Origin: Chitinasiproducens palmae
Lineage (GTDB): Bacteria; Pseudomonadota; Gammaproteobacteria; Burkholderiales; Burkholderiaceae
Reading direction: 5' to 3'
Assembly: GCF_900095735.1 (NCBI RefSeq)
Contig: NZ_FNLO01000006.1
Coordinates: forward strand, 248,001 to 312,000
DNA length: 64,000 nucleotides
Part shown: positions 44,822 through 53,947 of the stretch, in pieces
Numbering within the stretch: position 1 is the first letter of the stretch
Layout of the letters: each line of letters starts with the position of its first letter
Made by a program: the position numbers and the translations under genes
Notes under the pieces: generated by a model
Seen by the model: the letters and a program-made list of their open reading frames with translations, nothing else
What the model was told of the DNA's origin: nothing
The model's database searches: none

Positions 44822-45960
44822 CGCGCGGCCTGCTCGACGTAGCGCGGGTCGACGCCGACCGCATAGTCGGGCAACACCGATTGAATGGTGCCCTGTTCCT
44901 TCAGAAAGGCCGCGGTGGCGGCCAGCGAGCGAGCCGCTCCCGATTGGGCGCCGCCGCCCAGCCATGCCTTCGAGGCTTGCTCCGCGGGCGTCGGGAATGC
45001 GTACAGGGCCAGGCTGGCCGGCACGTCGTCCGGTTTGGCGCCGGATTCCCGTGCCACCGCCTGCACTTGCGGGGAGCTCGGCGTCCAATCCGCACGATGA
45101 TCGCGGTAATCGGCGTCCGCTGCCGCCAACACCTTGACGAACCCCGCCAGGAACGCGCCATTGTCGCGCGCGAAGGCGCGGTTCACCGCAAAGCCGTCGA
45201 AGGTGGCCTTGCCGGTTCTGCGTGCCAGTTCGCCAGACGTCACGAGCACGCGTCCGTCGCGCTTGACCTTGGCCAGCACCGGATCCCAGATGAATGTCGC
45301 GTCGATATCGCCCCGGTCCCATGCGGCGGCGACTTCCGGCGGTCGCAGATTGACGATTCGCACCGTCGATGGATCGAGCCCCGCTTCGCGCAGTGCGAGC
45401 AAGGCGTGGAAGTGCGAAGTCGAGACGAACGGCAGGCCGATGCGATGGCCCTTCAGGTCGGCCACGCGCGTGACCCCGCTGCCGTTGCGCGCGACCAGCG
45501 CCTCGGCGTCGTTGATATTGTCGAGAATCCAGAACAGCGCGATGTCGGCGCCCTGCGAGAGACCGGCGGCAATCGGGCTCGAGCCGGCCTCGCCGAGCTG
45601 GATGGCGCCAGAGGCAAGTGCGCGCACGACATCCGCGCCGCTGCCCAGCTTGCGATAGCTGACCTTGTAGCCGGTTGCCTTTTCGACCGCGTGCGTCGCC
45701 TGCGCGTAGCGCCATGGCACCACCATGTCCTGGTAGCCGATCACGACTTCGCGTGTCTCGGCATGGGCGGCGACGCAGGTCGCGACACTTGCCACAACCG
45801 TTGCCGCCGCGATCAGCGCGTGCCGGGCGGCGCGACGCAAGTGCGCAAGGCCGGTGCGGGGCGACGGGGCGAGCCGTCGTCGTTGAAGCTGCCCGCGCAG
45901 CGGCTGGGGCATGTGTTGAAAGAAAGGATGACGAAACGAGAAGTGACGTTGGCTTGCCAT
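44818..45960 (-). CDS. tauA: Taurine ABC transporter substrate-binding protein
   Basis: This periplasmic receptor (380 aa from ATG 45960) has signal core [20 protein letters not shown] and a mature start [20 protein letters not shown], a strong TauA signature. Further marks are [40 protein letters not shown] and [19 protein letters not shown]. The n-region before the signal core is long, so ATG at 45912 is an alternative. No obvious ribosome site favours either. TauABC brings in taurine or similar sulfonates; no tauD is present in the window. Confidence 0.9.
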   Translation of the reverse strand: MASQRHFSFRHPFFQHMPQPLRGQLQRRRLAPSPRTGLAHLRRAARHALIAAATVVASVATCVAAHAETREVVIGYQDMVVPWRYAQATHAVEKATGYKVSYRKLGSGADVVRALASGAIQLGEAGSSPIAAGLSQGADIALFWILDNINDAEALVARNGSGVTRVADLKGHRIGLPFVSTSHFHALLALREAGLDPSTVRIVNLRPPEVAAAWDRGDIDATFIWDPVLAKVKRDGRVLVTSGELARRTGKATFDGFAVNRAFARDNGAFLAGFVKVLAAADADYRDHRADWTPSSPQVQAVARESGAKPDDVPASLALYAFPTPAEQASKAWLGGGAQSGAARSLAATAAFLKEQGTIQSVLPDYAVGVDPRYVEQAAR

Positions 45961-46044
45961 GGACGGAATCGAGAAAGGGTTTGAGAGTGCGGCGATGGAT
46001 GAAAGCCGCCAGAAGGAAAATCCTGCGCAGTGCACTGCACGCGA

Positions 46045-46068
46045 CGCAGCGGACAACGCAGCGGACAA
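46045..46068. repeat. 12-bp perfect tandem duplication upstream of tauA
   Basis: CGCAGCGGACAA occurs twice in the 245-bp gap (45961-46205) between metQ and tauA, partly followed by a third half-copy. Confidence 0.8.
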
Positions 46069-46205
46069 CGCAGAGAACGGCGGATCGAGACGCCGCACAC
46101 GGATCGGTTCACAAACCGACTCGACGTGGTCCGCCTCGCGGCGGCCACACGGCCGTCGCGTGCGGATGCATCGCGACGGCCGTTCCAGCGGCGCGCATTT
46201 TGCGT

Positions 46206-47141
46206 TCAGTTGCGCAGGTAAGGCGGTCGGTCGAAGCCCTGGAAGCGCGTGTCGATCACCTGTCGAAACGCTGGCGAGCGGTAGGCGGCGACGATGTCCT
46301 TGGCGAACGGCTTGTTCAGATCGTCGGTGCGAACCGCGACAAGGTTCAGGTAGTGCGACGGAATCTGTTCGAGCTGCAACGCTTCGTCCAGCTTCAGGCC
46401 GGCGGCGAGTGCGAAATTGCCGTTGACCAGCGCATAGTCCACATCGTCCAGCGAGCGCGGCAACTGCGCCGCTTCCAGCGGCAGCAGCTTGATGTGATGT
46501 GGGTTGGTGCCGATGTCGCGCTCCGACGACTTGACCGGATCGACGCCAGGTTTCAGCGTTACCCAGCCGATCTGCTGCAGCAGGATGATCGCGCGTGCCT
46601 GATTCGTCGCGTCATTCGGAAGCGACACGGTCGCGCCATCGCGCACCTCATCGAGCGACTTGTGGCGGCGGCTGTAGAGGCCGATCGGGGCGGTCGGCAC
46701 CTTGATCAGTTCCGACAGGCGCAGCTTGCGGTCTTCCGCAAAGCGACGCAGGTAGACCTCGTGTTGGAAGACGTTGGCGTCGAGCGCGCCTTCGGCCAGT
46801 GCAAGGTTCGGCTGCACGTAGTCGGAAAACTCGACAATGGTTACGCGGTAGCCTTGCTTTTCGAGTGTCGGTTTGATGCCATAGCGCACTTGGTCGGCAT
46901 AGGGGCCGGCGGTGGCGCCGATGCGCAATTCCCGCTTGCTCGCGTCGGCCGCGGAGGCGGGGCGACTGCCCGCGGCGAGGAAGGTGATGCCGGCCGCTAC
47001 CGCGAGCGCGGCGAGTGCCGCGCCGGCCAGGCGCAGTCGCGCCCGGCGGCGCTCGGCCAGCCGCGTGTCGCGCGGGGTTGCGCCGGGCTTCGCGCGCGGG
47101 GCTGGGCGGGTGGAATCGGCGCTACGTTGGAACAGGCTCAT
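46206..47141 (-). CDS. metQ: MetQ/NlpA-family methionine ABC transporter substrate-binding protein
   Basis: This 311-residue binding protein has a basic n-region and hydrophobic core LAGAALAALAVAAGITFLAA. The mature domain shows NlpA marks: LRIGATAGPYADQVRYGIKP, VTIVEFSDYVQPNLALAEGA, LDANVFQHEVYLRRFAEDRK, ATVSLPNDATNQARAIILLQ, YALVNGNFALAAGL. No lipobox is seen. It lies apart from metNI, with tauA downstream; it is one of two MetQ paralogues in the cluster and may bind methionine-like sulfur compounds for the same MetNI. Confidence 0.9.
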   Translation of the reverse strand: MSLFQRSADSTRPAPRAKPGATPRDTRLAERRRARLRLAGAALAALAVAAGITFLAAGSRPASAADASKRELRIGATAGPYADQVRYGIKPTLEKQGYRVTIVEFSDYVQPNLALAEGALDANVFQHEVYLRRFAEDRKLRLSELIKVPTAPIGLYSRRHKSLDEVRDGATVSLPNDATNQARAIILLQQIGWVTLKPGVDPVKSSERDIGTNPHHIKLLPLEAAQLPRSLDDVDYALVNGNFALAAGLKLDEALQLEQIPSHYLNLVAVRTDDLNKPFAKDIVAAYRSPAFRQVIDTRFQGFDRPPYLRN

Positions 47142-47315
47142 CTGCTTCTCCCCGAAGAATACCGGCTGCGCTTGGCGTGCCGGTTTAGTGTCGAGCGTCC
47201 CGCGCGGTCTCTACGGGACGCCTTGATTTGCTGCCTGGGTCGCGATGCGCGGCGCCACGCGCGTGAGGCACTTGGGTGGCGCAAGGGTGGCGCGTGCGCG
47301 GCCCGCACGAACCAT

Positions 47316-48173
47316 TCAGTCGTCCGTTGCCAGTCCGAACAGGCGTGCCGCGTTGTCGTGCAGCAGCGCCTCGATCCGGTCGTCCCGGAATCCCAACTGC
47401 TGGAAGTCGTCGATGCTCTGGTGGATCGGACGGAAAGGAAACGACGAGCCGAACAGCAACTGCTCGCCGAGAAAGCCGTTGGCCGCGTCGACATACGCCC
47501 GGCTTCCGGCCACGAACAGATACATGTCGGGGACCAGATAAACGTTCGGATTGGCAAAGGCCAGTCCCAGCGCCTGCGGCACGTTGGGCCAGAAGCCGTG
47601 GTATGCGACGATCGACAGGTGGGGAAACGCGCGTGCGACCTTGGCCACCGGTGACGGATCGTTGAAGCGCGGATCGGGCGTGGTTGGGCCTGTCATCAGG
47701 AATACCGGCACCCGCAGGCTGGCGCAGAGTTCATAGACCGGGAAATACACCGGGTCGTCGGGCAGGCGCGGCGGCGCCCCGAAACCGGGTTCGATGTCGA
47801 TGCCGGCCAGCCCGAGCGTGCGCACCGCGCGTTCGGCTTCGGCAAGCGCCGCGCTCTCGCCCTGCAGCGCCGGGTCGACCGCGCCGATGCCGATCAGTTC
47901 GCGATGTGGCGAGACGATGCTGTGGATCGTGTCGTTCGGCAGGTGTTGCGACGGTGTGTGGCGTCCAACCACGACGGCGCGCCGCAGGCCGGCGTCCCGT
48001 ACGGTCGCGACGAATCCCTCCGGCGTGCGGCTTGCCGCATAGTGCTCGTCGTCGCCGCGCGTGCCCACGCGACGGTTCAGCCAGCGTGCGGTTTCATTGG
48101 CAACGCTGCCCGGCGTGGCGCCGAAGAAGTCATGCAGAAAGGCCGGGCGGCAACGCATGTCGATGACCTTCAT
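47316..48173 (-). CDS. Amidohydrolase-2-fold protein with degenerate metal site
   Basis: This 285-residue TIM-barrel protein of the Amidohydro_2 (ACMSD-like) superfamily overlaps ssuD as ATGA. The fold is recognisable ([91 protein letters not shown]). The metal ligands are not the usual ones. The N-terminal HxH is MRCRP (Arg7, Arg9), the strand-4/5 His is Met in [10 protein letters not shown], and the final Asp of the GSDxP motif is Ser; only His192 remains. It may act without a metal, use another chemistry, or be a binding protein. Co-operon position with SsuD implies a role in sulfonate processing. Confidence 0.85.
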   Translation of the reverse strand: MKVIDMRCRPAFLHDFFGATPGSVANETARWLNRRVGTRGDDEHYAASRTPEGFVATVRDAGLRRAVVVGRHTPSQHLPNDTIHSIVSPHRELIGIGAVDPALQGESAALAEAERAVRTLGLAGIDIEPGFGAPPRLPDDPVYFPVYELCASLRVPVFLMTGPTTPDPRFNDPSPVAKVARAFPHLSIVAYHGFWPNVPQALGLAFANPNVYLVPDMYLFVAGSRAYVDAANGFLGEQLLFGSSFPFRPIHQSIDDFQQLGFRDDRIEALLHDNAARLFGLATDD

Positions 48174-49345
48174 GCGCGGGTCTCCGTCTGGCCGGCAACC
48201 GTTGGGCCGACGACGGGCGCAATGCCTTGCTGTTGTGCGCGGGCGTCGAACGCGCCACCGGTCACCGTGAGGTCGCGCTCGGTGACCGGCGTCTTGCCGA
48301 GCAGCGGGAAGACCAACTCGGCGAAGCGGATCGATTCCTCCAGATGCGGGTAGCCGGAGAGCACGAACGTGTCGGCGCCCAGCGCCTGGTACTCGCGCAG
48401 CCGCGCGGCGACGGTTTCCGGATCGCCAACCAGCGCGGTGCCCGCGCCGCCGCGTACCAGCCCGACGCCGGCCCACAGGTTCGGGCTGATTTCCAGCTTG
48501 TCGCGGCGACCGCCGTGCAGTTGCGCCATGCGCTGTTGGCCCACCGAATCCATCCTCGCGTATTGCGCCTGGGCGCGCGCGATGTCGGCGTCGGTCAGGC
48601 GACTGATCAGACGGTCCGCATCCGCCCACGCCTCGGCCTCGGTTTCGCGAACGATCACGTGCAGACGCACGCCAAGACGCACAGTACGGCCGTGTTCGGC
48701 GGCGCGTCGCCGCACGTCGGCGAATTTCTCGGCGACGGCGGCGGGCGGCTCGCCCCAGCTGAGATAGGCGTCGATGTGCTTGCCGGCGAGTCCGTGCGCG
48801 GCGGGCGACGAACCGCCCATGTAGAGCGGCGGATACGGCCGCTGCACCGGGGGATGAAAGTTGCGCGCCTGGCGCACGTCGACGTAGTCGCCGCGAAAGT
48901 CCACGGTCTCGCCGGCGACGATGCGGCGCCATACGGTGAGGAACTCGTCGGCCGCCGCGTAGCGTGCGTCGTGGTCTAGGAATACGCCGTCCGCGCCCAG
49001 TTCGGTTGCATCGCCACCCGGCACGACATTCAGCAGCAGACGACCGCCCAGTGCGCGGTCGAGGGTAGCGGCCTGGCGTGCCGCGAGCGTGGGTCCGGTT
49101 ACCGAGGTACGCAAGGCGACGAGCAGTTTGATGCGGCGTGTCGCGTCGGCCAACGTCGCCGCGGTGATCCAGGCATCCAGGCAGCTGCTGCCGGTCGGCA
49201 GCAGCAGGCCATCGTAGCCGAGGTCGTCCGCGGTGGCGGCGACCTGGCGCATGTAGGCCGGCGTCGGCGGGCGGCCGAAATCGGACTTGCCGAGGTAGCG
49301 CGTGTCGCCCGAAGTGGGCAAGAACCAGAAAATGTCGGGGCTCAT
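48170..49345 (-). CDS. ssuD: FMNH2-dependent alkanesulfonate monooxygenase (SsuD family)
   Basis: This 391-residue LLM-class (TIM-barrel) monooxygenase cleaves C1-sulfonates to aldehyde and sulfite using reduced FMN and oxygen. SsuD marks: [89 protein letters not shown]. Length and motifs are those of SsuD. No SsuE flavin reductase is encoded in the window. It is flanked by a DszC/SfnB-like enzyme and the amidohydrolase-fold protein. Confidence 0.95.
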   Translation of the reverse strand: MSPDIFWFLPTSGDTRYLGKSDFGRPPTPAYMRQVAATADDLGYDGLLLPTGSSCLDAWITAATLADATRRIKLLVALRTSVTGPTLAARQAATLDRALGGRLLLNVVPGGDATELGADGVFLDHDARYAAADEFLTVWRRIVAGETVDFRGDYVDVRQARNFHPPVQRPYPPLYMGGSSPAAHGLAGKHIDAYLSWGEPPAAVAEKFADVRRRAAEHGRTVRLGVRLHVIVRETEAEAWADADRLISRLTDADIARAQAQYARMDSVGQQRMAQLHGGRRDKLEISPNLWAGVGLVRGGAGTALVGDPETVAARLREYQALGADTFVLSGYPHLEESIRFAELVFPLLGKTPVTERDLTVTGGAFDARAQQQGIAPVVGPTVAGQTETRA

Positions 49346-49375
49346 CGGAGATCGTGTTGGAAGGGGGCGTGCCGC

Positions 49376-50560
49376 TCAGGAATAGAAGGAGGGTTCCGGC
49401 GCCGAGCGGTGCAACGCCCATGCGCCCAGTTCCTGCACTTTGTAGTCGACCGGATCGTGAAGGGTCTGCGTGCGCAAGTTGCGCCAGTAGCGATCGAGCC
49501 GCAGCGCGCCGCGCGTCGCGCGTGCTCCCGCGACATCGAAGATGCCGGTACAGACATCGAGACCGACGCGGGTGGCCGCGACCTTTGCCGCGGCAATCGC
49601 GAGCGCCACCTCGCCGCGCTTGCGCTCGTCGAGCGCATCGCCGACGAACCAGGCTTCGTCGAAGCGCTGCGTCGCCCGCGCGGCCAGCGCGCGCACGCTT
49701 TCCAGCCCGAGCCACAGTTCGCCGTAACGCGCGATGACGTGGGGGTCTTCGGCGGCACGAGCGGCCCCGGAACGGAACCAGGGGCGCGTCTCCGTCAGTG
49801 TCAGCTCGCGCGCCTCGTCGAAAGCCCCTTCGGCAATGCCGAGGAAAATCTGCACGAAGATCAGCTGCGCCAGCAGCGGGCGCAGACTGGCGTAAGGCGT
49901 GCTCAACGGTCCGGGGTCGAGGAGCAACTCGCTCCACTCGACGCGCACGTTGTCGAACGTCACGGTGCCGCTGTCGCTTTGGCGCTGTCCGATTGCGTCC
50001 CAGTCGTCACCGATGCGCACACCCTCGCGCTGACTGGGAATCGCCGCGATCAGCAGCTTGCCGTGCTCGCCCTGACGGCCGGACACGACCAGCATCTCGG
50101 CGTCGACCGATCCCGAGCAGAAGCGTTTGCTGCCATTGAATCGCCAATACTCGCCCTGATCCTCGGCGCTGGCCCGCGGGTCCAGCGGGTTCAGCGCGTT
50201 GCCCCAGAACCAGTTCTCGCGCGCGGTCCGCTCGAACAGCGGTTGCCATTGCGCGGGGCGACCGAACAAGCGCAGCGTCGCGAGCAGCAGATGCTGGAAG
50301 CCGTAGACGTGCGCGATGGCGCTGTCGACCCGCGCAAAGCTGCGCACGCTGTCGAGGATTTCGGTCCACGTCGCGCCCAGGCCGCCGAATTCGCGCGGGA
50401 TCGACAGGGCGAGCAGGCCGCTTTCGCGCAGCAGGTCGCGCTCCGCTTTCGGCGTGCCGCCGACCGCGTCGCGTTCCACCGCAGTGGCGGCGAAGCGCTC
50501 GGCAAGCTCCCCGACCGTGTGGGCCAGTTCGCCTTGGATGGCTGGGCTCGATAGTGTCAT
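49376..50560 (-). CDS. Acyl-CoA-dehydrogenase-fold flavin monooxygenase (DszC/SfnB-like)
   Basis: This 394-residue protein of the acyl-CoA dehydrogenase superfamily is of the monooxygenase type. N-terminal helices carry LALSIPREFGGLGATWTEIL, the beta domain YWRFNGSKRFCSGSVDAEML and DSGTVTFDNVRVEWSELLLD, and the C-terminal helices end ALRLDYWR-like sequence followed by LRTQTLHDPVDYKVQELGAW. That last motif is typical of the SfnB/DszC group that oxidises sulfur compounds with FMNH2. It lies 30 bp upstream of ssuD. Substrate is unknown. Confidence 0.88.
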   Translation of the reverse strand: MTLSSPAIQGELAHTVGELAERFAATAVERDAVGGTPKAERDLLRESGLLALSIPREFGGLGATWTEILDSVRSFARVDSAIAHVYGFQHLLLATLRLFGRPAQWQPLFERTARENWFWGNALNPLDPRASAEDQGEYWRFNGSKRFCSGSVDAEMLVVSGRQGEHGKLLIAAIPSQREGVRIGDDWDAIGQRQSDSGTVTFDNVRVEWSELLLDPGPLSTPYASLRPLLAQLIFVQIFLGIAEGAFDEARELTLTETRPWFRSGAARAAEDPHVIARYGELWLGLESVRALAARATQRFDEAWFVGDALDERKRGEVALAIAAAKVAATRVGLDVCTGIFDVAGARATRGALRLDRYWRNLRTQTLHDPVDYKVQELGAWALHRSAPEPSFYS

Positions 50561-50632
50561 GCGGACTCCGTGAACGGGGGGCGCGGCTGGCGTCGCGCCG
50601 GGTTGAGAGACAGTGGCGCGCGACGCACGGCG

Positions 50633-51286
50633 TCAACGGCAGCGCAGCGCGCGCACCCAGCGGTCGCCGATGAACTGCACGCCGCACACCAGGACAATCA
50701 GGATGGCAATCACGACAAACATCACCAGCGTGTCGAAGCGCTGGTAGCCATAGCGGATGGCGATGTCGCCGAGGCCTCCGGCGCCCACTGCACCGGCCAT
50801 CGCCGACGCGCCGATCATCGACACCAGGGTGATCGTGAAACCGCCGATCAGGCCGGGCAACGCTTCGGGCAGCAGGACGTGGCGCACGATGTGCCAGCGC
50901 CGGCAACCCATCGCCTGCGCGGCCTCGATCAGACCGTGGTCGACTTCGCGCAGGCTGACCTCGGCAATGCGCGCGAAGAACGGGGTGGCGCTCACGGCAA
51001 GGGGCACCACCGCCGCCCATACGCCGATCGTCGTGCCGGTCACCAGGCGCGTGAAGGGCAGCAAGGCCACCAACAGCACGATGAAGGGCGTTGCACGGAA
51101 GCCGTTGATCAGGGCAGCCAGCACGCGGTTCACGCGCGGCGCCGGGAACAAACCATCGGGCGCACTCAGCAGCAGCCAGATCGCGAGCGGCAGGCCGGCG
51201 GTGACGGCGAGGAGTGCCGACGCGCTGACCATCAGCAGCGTGTCCAGGCAGCCTTGCAACAGGCGATCAAGCACGAGCGGCGACAT
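50633..51286 (-). CDS. metI: Methionine ABC transporter permease
   Basis: This 217-residue permease has MetI family length and sequence: [74 protein letters not shown]-type EAA loop, and [20 protein letters not shown]. It overlaps the MetN end by 20 bp. It forms the D-methionine/L-methionine importer with MetN and a MetQ. Confidence 0.93.
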   Translation of the reverse strand: MSPLVLDRLLQGCLDTLLMVSASALLAVTAGLPLAIWLLLSAPDGLFPAPRVNRVLAALINGFRATPFIVLLVALLPFTRLVTGTTIGVWAAVVPLAVSATPFFARIAEVSLREVDHGLIEAAQAMGCRRWHIVRHVLLPEALPGLIGGFTITLVSMIGASAMAGAVGAGGLGDIAIRYGYQRFDTLVMFVVIAILIVLVCGVQFIGDRWVRALRCR

Positions 51287-52793
51287 AGCCGAGACTCCTG
51301 ATTTCGGTGGCCAGCGCGGCGTGGGTCAGCCGCTCGGTGGCCGAACGGGCCGAGTGGGCCGAGTGGGCGTCCAACCCGCCTGGCGGCGTCGCAGTCGGTG
51401 GCGTGCTCTGCGTCACTGTGGGGGTGCGTACCGCAATCAGCAGGCGACCCTGGGTATGGCCTTGGATTCGGTCGACACCGCCCTGCAGCAGTTGCACGGG
51501 GCCGCCGAGCGCCTCGTGCAGGGCCGCCAGGTCAGGCTCGCGCGTGCCGTCGTAGCGCAGTTCCAGAACTTCGAGCGAGGCAGGGCTCGGCGGCGTGGGC
51601 CGCAGGCGCGTGGCGAACTCCTCCGGCAGCGCATGTTCGAGCGGGCGGAGCAAGGCTCGCGTCGCCTCGTGCCGGGGGTGGCCGAACACCCGCCAGACGG
51701 GGCCCGTCTCGACCATCTCGCCGCGGTCCAGCACAAGTACGTCGTCGCAGATTTCGCGGATGACGGTCATCTCATGCGTAATCAGCACGATCGTCAGCCC
51801 CAGACGGCGATTGATGTCGCGCAGCAATTGCAGGATCGCTTGCGTCGACTCCGGATCGAGCGCCGAAGTGGCCTCGTCGCAAAGCAGGACGTCGGGGCGG
51901 CTGACCAAGGCACGCGCGATGCCGACGCGCTGTTTCTGGCCACCCGACAGACGCGACGGATAGACGTCGCGCTTGTCCAGCAGCCCGACCAGCGCAAGGG
52001 CCTCGTCGACGCGCCGCGCAATCTCCGGCGCCGGCACGCCAGCCACGCGCAAGGGCAGCGCAACGTTGGCACGCACGGTATGGGAAGCGAGCAGATTGAA
52101 ATGCTGGAACACCATGCCAATGCGTCGACGCAGCGCGACCAGCCCGCTTTCGTCGAGCGCGCCGATCGGCAGGCCGTCGATCGCGATGCGGCCTGCGCTG
52201 GGCATCTCCAGGCGGTTGATCAGGCGCAGCAGGCTCGACTTGCCGGCGCCGCTGCGCCCGATGATGCCGAAGATGCGGCCGGCCGGAATGGTCAGGTCGA
52301 TGCCGCGTAGCGCGGACACCCTGCCGGTCGGTGCAGCATAGTCCTTGCGGATCTGCGCGAAGGCGATGCTCGCGCCGCGCCTTCGTCCCTCGCCGGCGTC
52401 CGCCGCATCGCCGTTCGACGGCTGAGCCTTCGCGACAGGCGTGCCGCCCACCGCGTGATGCGTGCTGTCGTGAAATGCGTCGTCGTGACATGCGCCGTCG
52501 TGACATGCGCCGTCGTGACATGCGCCGTCGTAAAACGTGCCGTTTGCAGGCGCATCGGCAATGCCGCTTCGGCCCAGTGTGGGCGGGTCGGCCTGCTGCG
52601 TGGGTGCCGCCTGCGGATGACGTTGGGATGCTGCGTCCGCCGTCTGTCCGCCGTCGCCGGCGGCCGGGAGCGGCGCCGCCAGACGACCGGGCAGCGACGC
52701 CAGCAGGCTCGGGCGCAGCACGAACCGTGACGACAGCGCGGTGCGGAGCCGGTCCGCCAGGTTGCCGGCTTGTAGCGCGAGGCTTCGTGTCAT
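51267..52793 (-). CDS. metN: Methionine ABC transporter ATP-binding protein with long Cys/His-repeat N-terminal extension
   Basis: The ATPase core (from about residue 140) is MetN: Walker [19 protein letters not shown], signature [15 protein letters not shown], Walker [14 protein letters not shown] and VLITHEM. The C-terminal NIL methionine-sensing domain is at about 410-465 ([20 protein letters not shown]). Family length is about 345; this one is 508 because of an N-terminal extension holding GACHD three times, then DAFHD and STHH. The early start is supported by GAGGG 7 bp before ATG 52793, overlapping the metQ stop. The extension is not part of known MetN. Confidence 0.9.
   Translation of the reverse strand: MTRSLALQAGNLADRLRTALSSRFVLRPSLLASLPGRLAAPLPAAGDGGQTADAASQRHPQAAPTQQADPPTLGRSGIADAPANGTFYDGACHDGACHDGACHDDAFHDSTHHAVGGTPVAKAQPSNGDAADAGEGRRRGASIAFAQIRKDYAAPTGRVSALRGIDLTIPAGRIFGIIGRSGAGKSSLLRLINRLEMPSAGRIAIDGLPIGALDESGLVALRRRIGMVFQHFNLLASHTVRANVALPLRVAGVPAPEIARRVDEALALVGLLDKRDVYPSRLSGGQKQRVGIARALVSRPDVLLCDEATSALDPESTQAILQLLRDINRRLGLTIVLITHEMTVIREICDDVLVLDRGEMVETGPVWRVFGHPRHEATRALLRPLEHALPEEFATRLRPTPPSPASLEVLELRYDGTREPDLAALHEALGGPVQLLQGGVDRIQGHTQGRLLIAVRTPTVTQSTPPTATPPGGLDAHSAHSARSATERLTHAALATEIRSLGYVAARA
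52468..52542 (-). repeat. 15-bp tandem repeat, five units, coding the MetN Cys/His repeat
   Basis: The plus-strand unit TCGTGACATGCGCCG is exact three times (52483-52527), with one variant unit on each side (52468-52482, 52528-52542); a further degenerate copy precedes. The 15-bp period keeps the frame and encodes the pentapeptide GACHD. Confidence 0.92.
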
Positions 52794-52803
52794 CACCAGT
52801 CCC

Positions 52804-53619
52804 TCACCGTTTCAGCCAAGGCAAGCTGTACAGCTTGTCGTTGTCCGCCATCGAACGATGGATCTGCGCACGCACCGCCGGCGAGTTCTGGTACAGCGTG
52901 ATGAATTGACGGATGCGCGGATCGTTTGCGTTGTCGTCGCGGCTGACAAAGCGGATCGCGAAGTAGCTGTCGTCGACGCCCGAATAAAGCAACGCGCGAC
53001 CCGCCAGCTCGGGCTTGCCGGCCGCGACGTAATGCGCGGGGTAGCCCTGGGCCAGATCGACGTCGTCGAGCACTCGCACGAGTTGCGGCCCCTCGATCTC
53101 GACGAACTTGAGATGCTTCGGGTTTGCCGCGATGTCGTCCAACGTGCCGCGCGCGCCGACGCCCGACTTGAGCGTGATCAAGCCGGCGCGCGCGAGCAGC
53201 AGCAAGCCTCTACCCTGGTTGACCGGATCGCTGGCGACCGCGACACGCGCGCCGTCTCGCAACTGGTCGAAGCGCTGCACCTTCAGCGAATACAGGCCGA
53301 TGTTCGGCAGCAGTCCGACGCCGGCCGTGCGCAGCTTGTAGCCGCGCTCCTTGATCGCGTTATCCAGAAAAGCCTGATGCTGGAAGTAATTGAGATCCAG
53401 ATCGCCGGCGGCCAGTGCCGTGTTCGGCGTGGTCCAGTCGGTGAACTCGACCACCTTCACATCGAGGCCCTGCTTCTTTGCCTCGCCTGCGGCCACCTCG
53501 ACCGAATCGGCAAGCGAGCCCGGCGTCACACCGATGCGCAGCGGCGCGGCTACCGCGCAGGTCAGGCCGGCAAACGCGAAGAGAGTGGCAGCGAGAAGTC
53601 GCGAGACAGTCATGGTCAT
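52804..53619 (-). CDS. metQ: MetQ-family methionine ABC transporter substrate-binding protein
   Basis: This 271-residue receptor has signal [20 protein letters not shown], cleaved near [14 protein letters not shown]. NlpA marks: [60 protein letters not shown]. It starts the metQ-metN-metI unit; the start is placed at the first ATG giving a compact signal (53619; 53613 also fits). It is a second paralogue of the MetQ at 46206. Confidence 0.92.
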   Translation of the reverse strand: MTMTVSRLLAATLFAFAGLTCAVAAPLRIGVTPGSLADSVEVAAGEAKKQGLDVKVVEFTDWTTPNTALAAGDLDLNYFQHQAFLDNAIKERGYKLRTAGVGLLPNIGLYSLKVQRFDQLRDGARVAVASDPVNQGRGLLLLARAGLITLKSGVGARGTLDDIAANPKHLKFVEIEGPQLVRVLDDVDLAQGYPAHYVAAGKPELAGRALLYSGVDDSYFAIRFVSRDDNANDPRIRQFITLYQNSPAVRAQIHRSMADNDKLYSLPWLKR

Positions 53620-53947
53620 AGTGAGCGGGAGAAGGCGACGATACACAGCGGTCCCTGGCACGAACGACCGCGGGCGATGGCAGAGCGGGAGGCGGCGGGG
53701 TAGGCTGCTTTAGGGCGGTCTGCGATAGGGCGCCGCGCGTCGTTCGGTCGAGCGACATCAGCCGATCGAAGCCCGGCCCCGGTGCGGGCCACGCGACGCA
53801 ACGCTGCGTGGTCCGCACAGCCGGCCCGGTCGCAGCGGTTTCGAAGCCGCGGCTCGACGCGGCACCGCCGAAGCGGGCGGGGACGGCTGTCGCCCCCGGG
53901 CATCGGGCGGAGTCGGACCGCCCCGGCGCGATCGACGTTCCGCGCCG
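53620..53947. other. Spacer between the DszA-like gene and metQ
   Basis: This 328-bp stretch lies between two genes on the same strand and is long enough to hold the metQNI promoter. I see no convincing promoter boxes, hairpin or coding frame. Confidence 0.5.

Noticed and set aside
44822-45715. TauB as part of a 611-codon fused frame with TauA region
   Set aside because: The upstream portion is tauA read in the wrong frame; the GTGA overlap at 44818-44821 and the family length define TauB.
48174-49937. Fusion of the amidohydrolase-fold protein with an N-terminal 590-residue segment
   Set aside because: The upstream frame overlaps ssuD and the DszC-like gene out of phase; the ATGA overlap at 48170-48173 marks the true start.
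52468-52542. CRISPR array or protein-binding iteron array at the 15-bp repeat
   Set aside because: The units are directly adjacent without spacers, keep the reading frame, and lie inside metN.
51267-52793. Frameshift or annotation artefact explaining the long MetN
   Set aside because: The frame is continuous, the ribosome site fits ATG 52793, and the repeat period is a multiple of three, so a real extension is more likely.
53620-53947. SAM riboswitch upstream of metQNI
   Set aside because: I looked for the conserved SAM-I/SAM-II type core and saw none; a covariance-model search would settle it.
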